NCBI GenBank assembly: GCA_023430425.1
Contig: JAEZAR010000343.1
Coordinates: 1 to 5,519, forward strand
Direction: 5' to 3'
DNA length: 5,519 nucleotides
DNA from: Actinomycetes bacterium
GTDB lineage: Bacteria; Actinomycetota; Actinomycetes; Actinomycetales; Cellulomonadaceae
In this document: positions 1 to 3,468 of the stretch, in pieces
How the letters are laid out: every line of letters starts with the position of its first letter
Position numbering within the stretch: the stretch's first letter is position 1
Notes under the pieces: generated by a model
The model's input: only the letters and a program-made list of their open reading frames with translations
Databases searched by the model: none
What the model was told of the DNA's origin: nothing
Translations under genes and position numbers: made by a program

Positions 1-294
1 GTCGAGCGCGAGCCCGGGCGCCAGGTCGCCCGCCGCGGCACCGCTCGTCCAGCGCGTGGCGGTGAGCTGTCCGTCGCGCTGCTCGAGGAGCAGGGCGGGC
101 ACGCCCGCGAGCAACGACGAGACCGCCTTGGCGGCGGCGGGCCCGCCCGCGGGGTCGAGGCACACCGCGACGCACCCGATGGGCGTCGGCACCGCCACGA
201 CGGCCAGCCGCTGCAGGGCGCACACGGCGGCCAGCGCCTCGGGCAGCGCGACCTGGGTCACGACGACGGCGGCCGGGGACAGGTCCTCGGCCAT
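1..294 (-). CDS. Small hypothetical protein downstream of hisB (partial, 3' end outside window)
   Basis: My own translation gives 98 open codons from an ATG at 294 down to base 1, with no stop, so the C-terminus lies beyond the left edge. The protein begins MAEDLSPAAVVVTQVALP. It is rich in Ala, Val and Leu, has cysteines at residues 25, 41 and 45, and shows no motif or clear membrane helix that I recognise. The start is three bases after the hisB TAG stop and in the same frame (TAG GCG ATG). Only a weak AAGGG lies about 13 bases upstream, so translation is probably coupled to hisB. Small uncharacterised genes between hisB and hisH are known in some Micrococcales, and position suggests this is one. 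The open frame on the opposite strand (56-301) looks like its shadow. The gene is fairly sure; its function is unknown. Confidence 0.72.
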   Translation of the reverse strand, partial: MAEDLSPAAVVVTQVALPEALAAVCALQRLAVVAVPTPIGCVAVCLDPAGGPAAAKAVSSLLAGVPALLLEQRDGQLTATRWTSGAAAGDLAPGLALD

Positions 295-297
295 CGC

Positions 298-897
298 CTA
301 GAGCGCGCCCTTCGTCGAGGGCACACCCTGCACCCGCGGGTCCGGCTCGACGGCGGCCCGCAGCGCGCGGGCGAGCGCCTTGAACTGGGCCTCGACGACG
401 TGGTGCGGGTCCCGCCCCGCGAGCACCCGCATGTGGATGCAGATCCCGGCGTGGTGGGCGATCGACTCGAGCACGTGACGCGTGAGGGAGCCCGTGAAGT
501 GCCCGCCGACGAGGTGGTACTCCTGACCTGCCGGCTCCCCCCGGTGCACGAGGTAGGGCCGGCCGGACACGTCGACGACCGCCTGCGCGAGGGCCTCGTC
601 GAGCGGCACGAGCGCGTCGCCGAACCGCGAGATCCCGGACTTGTCGCCGAGCGCCTGGCGCAGTGCCTGCCCCAGGCAGATCGCGACGTCCTCGACCGTG
701 TGGTGCACGTCGACGTGGGTGTCGCCGCTGGCCCGCACGGTCAGGTCGATGAGCGAGTGCCTGCCGAGGGCGGTCAGCATGTGGTCGTAGAACGGCACGC
801 TCGTGGAGATCTCGGTCCGTCCGGTGCCGTCCAGGTCGAGCTCGACGAGCACGTCCGACTCCGAGGTGGTCCGCTGCACGCGGCCGGTGCGGCTCAT
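298..897 (-). CDS. hisB: Imidazoleglycerol-phosphate dehydratase (HisB), complete
   Basis: This 199-residue cytoplasmic enzyme removes water from imidazole glycerol phosphate to give imidazole acetol phosphate, the seventh step of histidine synthesis. Its length fits the monofunctional form, without the N-terminal HAD phosphatase of the E. coli protein. Family motifs appear in order: FYDHML (36-41), [10 protein letters not shown] (61-70), DKSGISRFG (85-93), PLDEAL (98-103), SGRPY (111-115), HHAGICIHM (148-156), [20 protein letters not shown] (161-180) and the C-terminal GVPSTKGAL. The His- and Glu-rich clusters are the known manganese ligands of the family. The fourth cluster reads GRDPHH where many homologues have GRNxHH, a substitution I believe also occurs in other actinobacteria. 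The ATG at 897 follows AGGAGG by 8 bases, and upstream extension is not needed. The stop is TAG, unlike the TGA of the four genes upstream. It is likely cotranscribed with the genes on both sides. Confidence 0.98.
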   Translation of the reverse strand: MSRTGRVQRTTSESDVLVELDLDGTGRTEISTSVPFYDHMLTALGRHSLIDLTVRASGDTHVDVHHTVEDVAICLGQALRQALGDKSGISRFGDALVPLDEALAQAVVDVSGRPYLVHRGEPAGQEYHLVGGHFTGSLTRHVLESIAHHAGICIHMRVLAGRDPHHVVEAQFKALARALRAAVEPDPRVQGVPSTKGAL

Positions 898-905
898 GCG
901 GTCAT

Positions 906-911
906 CCTCCT
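906..911 (-). promoter_or_regulatory. Strong ribosome binding site of hisB (AGGAGG)
   Basis: Read on the minus strand, AGGAGG ends 8 bases before the hisB ATG at 897, which is ideal spacing and fixes this start. It is the only strong Shine-Dalgarno sequence before any start in the window. An ATG directly abutting the purine run (905-903) opens only a three-codon frame, ATG ACC GCA TGA, whose stop overlaps the hisB start. It is too close to this site to be read efficiently. The rest of the 69-base gap (898-966) shows no TANNNT hexamer near the start and no clear terminator, so hisB is probably expressed from a promoter further upstream. Confidence 0.85.
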
Positions 912-966
912 GCGCAGGTGGGGGCGGCCGTACTCTCTCACGTCCGGTGGCCGCGCGCGCCAGGCC

Positions 967-1569
967 TCACCGCTCGAGGGGCGCGGGGTGGGCGATCTCG
1001 CCGGCGTCGCCGTACCGGACGACGTCGATGCCGCGGGCCCGGGCCGCCTCGACCAGCGGCACCATCGTGAGCCTCCGCAGGCGCGAGCCGACGGGCATGG
1101 CGTGCTCTCCGGCAGGCGCCGACACGACGAGGTCGTACACCTTCGCGGAGCCCTGCCGGCGCGCGGCGGCGTCGATCCGCAGGACCTCCCCGGGCCGGAC
1201 GAGGAACCCCTCGCTCCCGTTGCGGCCCGCGAGCACGCGGAGCCCCTCGGGCACCTCGGCGAACTCGACGAAGGACCACGGCTGGTACCAGGGGGCGAGC
1301 GGCCGGCGGCGGGTGGTCACCAGGCCGCCGACGCCGACGAGGGCGAGACCGGCGTAGAGGACGACCGCGGGCAGCTCGAGCGTCCCCCAGAAGCGCACGA
1401 CGTAGGGCAGCCCGCTGGCGACCTCCCAGGCGACGAGGGCGAGCCCGGCGAGGGCGATCAGGCCGTACGCGACGTACGCCCCGAGGCGCGGGTGCCGTCG
1501 GTCACGACGCGGCTTCGCGACGAGGATCCCGGGTATGGGCCGGAGGGCGAGGGTCTGCTCCAGGGTCAT
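967..1569 (-). CDS. Two-helix membrane protein of unknown function, between hisC and hisB
   Basis: A 200-residue protein that I cannot assign to a named family with confidence. A short N-terminus with a basic patch (R21, R22, R24, R25, R28) leads into a hydrophobic segment at about 30-49. A second hydrophobic segment lies at about 66-85 and is followed by Arg 87-89. The positive-inside rule puts both ends in the cytoplasm. Residues 98-185 are soluble, alternating short strand-like stretches (WSFVEFAEV, LRVLAG, VLRIDAAA, VYDLVVSA) with a final helix around LTMVPLVEAARARG. This layout resembles bacterial PH-like domains on a two-helix anchor, but that is inference from pattern only. The ATG at 1569 has no Shine-Dalgarno sequence; a TAGGGT hexamer lies 8 bases upstream. 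Codon 12 is the rare ATA. The location inside a histidine cluster does not by itself imply a role in histidine synthesis. Confidence 0.85.
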   Translation of the reverse strand: MTLEQTLALRPIPGILVAKPRRDRRHPRLGAYVAYGLIALAGLALVAWEVASGLPYVVRFWGTLELPAVVLYAGLALVGVGGLVTTRRRPLAPWYQPWSFVEFAEVPEGLRVLAGRNGSEGFLVRPGEVLRIDAAARRQGSAKVYDLVVSAPAGEHAMPVGSRLRRLTMVPLVEAARARGIDVVRYGDAGEIAHPAPLER

Positions 1570-1577
1570 GGCCCCGG

Positions 1578-1583
1578 ACCCTA
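1578..1583 (-). promoter_or_regulatory. Candidate -10 hexamer TAGGGT, near-leaderless start of the two-helix membrane gene
   Basis: TAGGGT on the minus strand matches the actinobacterial -10 pattern TANNNT and ends 8 bases before the ATG at 1569. Transcription would start at, or one or two bases before, the ATG, which agrees with the lack of a Shine-Dalgarno sequence. No TTGAC-like -35 element is visible 17-18 bases further upstream. If real, it is an internal promoter for this gene, hisB and the genes to the left. It is weaker than the two other candidates because the spacing is 8 rather than 6 bases. Confidence 0.4.
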
Positions 1584-1590
1584 GCGACGC

Positions 1591-1616
1591 GCCCGCGGGC
1601 CGCGCCGGACGTCCGG
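1591..1616. repeat. Two adjacent perfect palindromes in the hisC / membrane-gene gap
   Basis: GCCCGCGGGC (1591-1600) and CCGGACGTCCGG (1605-1616) are each identical to their own reverse complement and are four bases apart. The left part of the second can also pair with ACGTCCG at 1623-1629, giving a 7-base stem with a 10-base loop. There is no run of T on the minus-strand 3' side, so I do not call a terminator. They lie just upstream of the candidate -10 at 1578-1583, where an operator could sit. Short palindromes are common by chance in DNA this rich in G and C. Confidence 0.3.
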
Positions 1617-1633
1617 ACCGCCACGTCCGCTTT

Positions 1634-2770
1634 TCACCCGCGAGCGACGGCGAGCAGGGCCGTGCGGAACGCGGTCATCTCCTCCGGTGTGCCGATCGAC
1701 ACGCGCAGCCACCCGTCCGGGCCGACCTCACGGATGAGGACTCCTCGGTCGAGCAGCCCCTGCCAGACCCGGTGCCGGTCGTCGAACGTCCCGAAGAGCA
1801 CGAAGTTGGCGTCCGACTCCGCCGCCGTCCAGCCCTGCTCGCGCAGCCACGCCACGGTCGCGTCGCGCTCCGCCCGCAGACCCGCCACCTGGGCCATCAG
1901 CTCCTCGCCGTGCCGCAGCGCGGCGCGCGCGACCGCCTGCGTCACCGCCGAGAGGTGGTAGGGCAGCCGGACCACCCGCAGCGCGTCGACCAGCGCGGGC
2001 GCGGCCGCGAGGTAGCCGACCCGCGCGCCCGCCAGCCCGAACGCCTTGGACATGGTCCGGCTCACGGCGAGGTTGGGGTGCTCCGCCAGCAGCTCGAGGG
2101 CCGACGGCGTGCCGGCCCGGCGGAACTCGGCGTACGCCTCGTCCACGACGACGACGCAGCCCCCGGCGACGGCGTCGGCGGCCGCGAGCACCGCCCGCAC
2201 CGTCGAGGCCGGCAGCGCGGTGCCGGTCGGGTTGTTCGGGCTCGCGAGCAGCACGACGGAGGGCTGGTGCTCGGCGACCGTGGCCGCCGCCTCCTCCGGG
2301 TCGACGCTGAAGTCCGTGGCCCGCCGGCCGGCCAGCCACCGGGTGGCGGTGTCCCGCGCGTACTCGGGGTACATCGAGTAGGTCGGCGCGAACGACAGCG
2401 CCGTCCGCCCCGGGCCCCCGAAGGCCTGGAGCAGGTGCAGCATGACCTCGTTCGAGCCGTTCGCCGCCCACACCCGGTCGACGTCGAGCACGACGCCCGA
2501 CTCGCGCGCCAGGTACGCCGCGAGGTCGGCGCGCAGGTCGCGGAACTCCCGGTCCGGGTACCTGTTGAGCCCCCGCGCCGCCTCGGCCACCGCCGCGGCG
2601 ACGTCAGCGACGACCGCGTCCGACGGCGCGTACGGGTTCTCGTTGACGTTGAGCACCACCGGGACGGACAGCTGCGGCGCCCCGTACGGCTCGAGCCCGC
2701 GCAGGTCGTCCCGCAGCGGCAGTCGGGCGCCGGCGGACGAGGGGTCGAGGGGGGCGGAGGGGTCCGGCAC
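1634..2770 (-). CDS. hisC: Histidinol-phosphate aminotransferase (HisC), complete
   Basis: This 378-residue, fold-type I, PLP-dependent enzyme converts imidazole acetol phosphate plus glutamate to histidinol phosphate plus 2-oxoglutarate, directly after the HisB step. Visible landmarks are LPLRDDLRGLEPYG (17-30), NENPY (43-47), YPD (71-73), NGSNE (104-108, PLP phosphate region), PTY (129-131, Tyr over the ring), SPNNPTG (177-183, Asn 180), DEAY (210-213, Asp 210 and Tyr 213), and SRTMSKAFGLAGARVGY (237-253) with Schiff-base Lys 242 and Arg 250. LRVSIGT (355-361) carries the substrate-carboxylate Arg 356. All key residues are present and the length is normal. The GTG at 2770 leaves a 16-residue Pro/Ser-rich tail before the conserved start, and no other start lies near. 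No Shine-Dalgarno precedes it, but TAGCAT lies 6 bases upstream. hisD is not adjacent. The family also contains aromatic aminotransferases, but location next to hisB favours HisC. Confidence 0.97.
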   Translation of the reverse strand: MPDPSAPLDPSSAGARLPLRDDLRGLEPYGAPQLSVPVVLNVNENPYAPSDAVVADVAAAVAEAARGLNRYPDREFRDLRADLAAYLARESGVVLDVDRVWAANGSNEVMLHLLQAFGGPGRTALSFAPTYSMYPEYARDTATRWLAGRRATDFSVDPEEAAATVAEHQPSVVLLASPNNPTGTALPASTVRAVLAAADAVAGGCVVVVDEAYAEFRRAGTPSALELLAEHPNLAVSRTMSKAFGLAGARVGYLAAAPALVDALRVVRLPYHLSAVTQAVARAALRHGEELMAQVAGLRAERDATVAWLREQGWTAAESDANFVLFGTFDDRHRVWQGLLDRGVLIREVGPDGWLRVSIGTPEEMTAFRTALLAVARG

Positions 2771-2776
2771 GCGCCG

Positions 2777-2782
2777 ATGCTA
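2777..2782 (-). promoter_or_regulatory. Candidate -10 hexamer TAGCAT, leaderless promoter of hisC
   Basis: TAGCAT on the minus strand fits TANNNT and is separated from the hisC GTG at 2770 by exactly six bases (CGGCGC). A transcript would therefore begin at the first base of the start codon. No Shine-Dalgarno sequence is present in the 42-base gap to the gene upstream. I see no convincing -35 element. In GC-rich actinobacteria the -35 box is often weak, and leaderless GTG and ATG starts are well known. Confidence 0.55.
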
Positions 2783-2812
2783 CCGACGGCGGAGGCGGCC
2801 CTGCCGGGCTGC

Positions 2813-3448
2813 TCAGCCGGCGGTCGCGGGCAGGTTCAGCACCCGGCGGTCGCCGTCGGGCACGAAGCCGACCGCCGACAGGTAGCGCTCGGAGGCGGTC
2901 ATCGCGGGCGAGGCGACCACCCGGCGGGCGCCCATGCCGGCGAACGGGCCGTCGGCGGCGAAGACGAACTCCCCCGGGGTGAAGTCCCGGTACGGCGGGA
3001 GCACGTAGTCGAGCACCACCTGCTGCTCCTCGGGCTCGCCGGTGGCACGGGAGAGCACGACCCCGACCACCGCGTCGCCGCTGGTGACGAGGAAGGCGTG
3101 CTCGGCCTGCGCGAGGAGGTCGGCCGGGGGCGGGTTGAACCGCGCGACGTCCTCGGCGTGGCGTGCGAGGAGCCGGGCGAGGAACGGCTCCCCCACCCCG
3201 ACGCGCACGACGTCGTAGGCGCGCGCGTCGTGCCGCTCGCGGAGCATGCGGGTGATGACCGTGAGGTTGATCGCGACGAGCACGACGTTGACGGCCACCA
3301 TCGGCCACACCTGGAGCACCGCGTTGTAGCCGACGAGGACGGCGGAGGCGGCGGAGTTGAGCACCCGCAGCCGCATCACGCGCGTCTGGAGCAGCGAGAC
3401 GACCAAGAGGGCCGACCCGGACCAGCCGATGATCTCGAGGATGGGCAC
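2813..3448 (-). CDS. YgjV-like membrane protein fused to a GNAT-like domain
   Basis: A 211-residue protein with three hydrophobic segments at about 3-20, 29-46 and 48-66. The sequence IGWSGSALLVVSLLQT, then RLRVLNSAASAVLVGYN and WPMVAVNVVLVAIN, matches the pattern of YgjV-type inner-membrane proteins. A soluble region from about 70 to 211 follows. It looks like an acetyltransferase (GNAT) fold: strand AFLVTSGDAVVGVVLSR (118-134), strand VVLDYVLPPYRDF (144-156), then GEFVF and the end motif YLSAVGFVP (189-197). The usual acetyl-CoA loop (Q/RxxGxG/A) is not clear, since the expected place reads YRDFTPG, so activity is uncertain. Substrate and role are unknown. The GTG at 3448 gives the expected N-terminus directly at the first helix. 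It lacks a Shine-Dalgarno sequence and has TAGGAT 6 bases upstream. It starts 20 bases after the peptidase stop and ends 42 bases before hisC. Confidence 0.88.
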   Translation of the reverse strand: MPILEIIGWSGSALLVVSLLQTRVMRLRVLNSAASAVLVGYNAVLQVWPMVAVNVVLVAINLTVITRMLRERHDARAYDVVRVGVGEPFLARLLARHAEDVARFNPPPADLLAQAEHAFLVTSGDAVVGVVLSRATGEPEEQQVVLDYVLPPYRDFTPGEFVFAADGPFAGMGARRVVASPAMTASERYLSAVGFVPDGDRRVLNLPATAG

Positions 3449-3454
3449 GTGGAG

Positions 3455-3460
3455 ATCCTA
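3455..3460 (-). promoter_or_regulatory. Candidate -10 hexamer TAGGAT, leaderless promoter of the YgjV/GNAT-like gene
   Basis: TAGGAT on the minus strand is a close match to the sigma-70-type -10 element. It ends six bases (CTCCAC) before the GTG at 3448, so transcription would begin at the start codon. It sits inside the 20-base gap after the peptidase stop, so any -35 element would lie within the end of the peptidase gene. No good -35 match is visible there. No Shine-Dalgarno sequence precedes the GTG. Confidence 0.55.
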
Positions 3461-3468
3461 GGCAGCCC

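Noticed and set aside
894..905. Three-codon leader frame ATG ACC GCA TGA overlapping the hisB start
   Set aside because: Its ATG abuts the GGAGG directly, leaving no spacing for initiation, and the peptide has no histidine codons. It is probably a chance product of the sequence between the binding site and the hisB ATG.
898..966. Possible terminator or promoter between the membrane gene and hisB
   Set aside because: There are GC-rich stretches but no stem followed by a T run, and no TANNNT at a useful distance from the hisB start.
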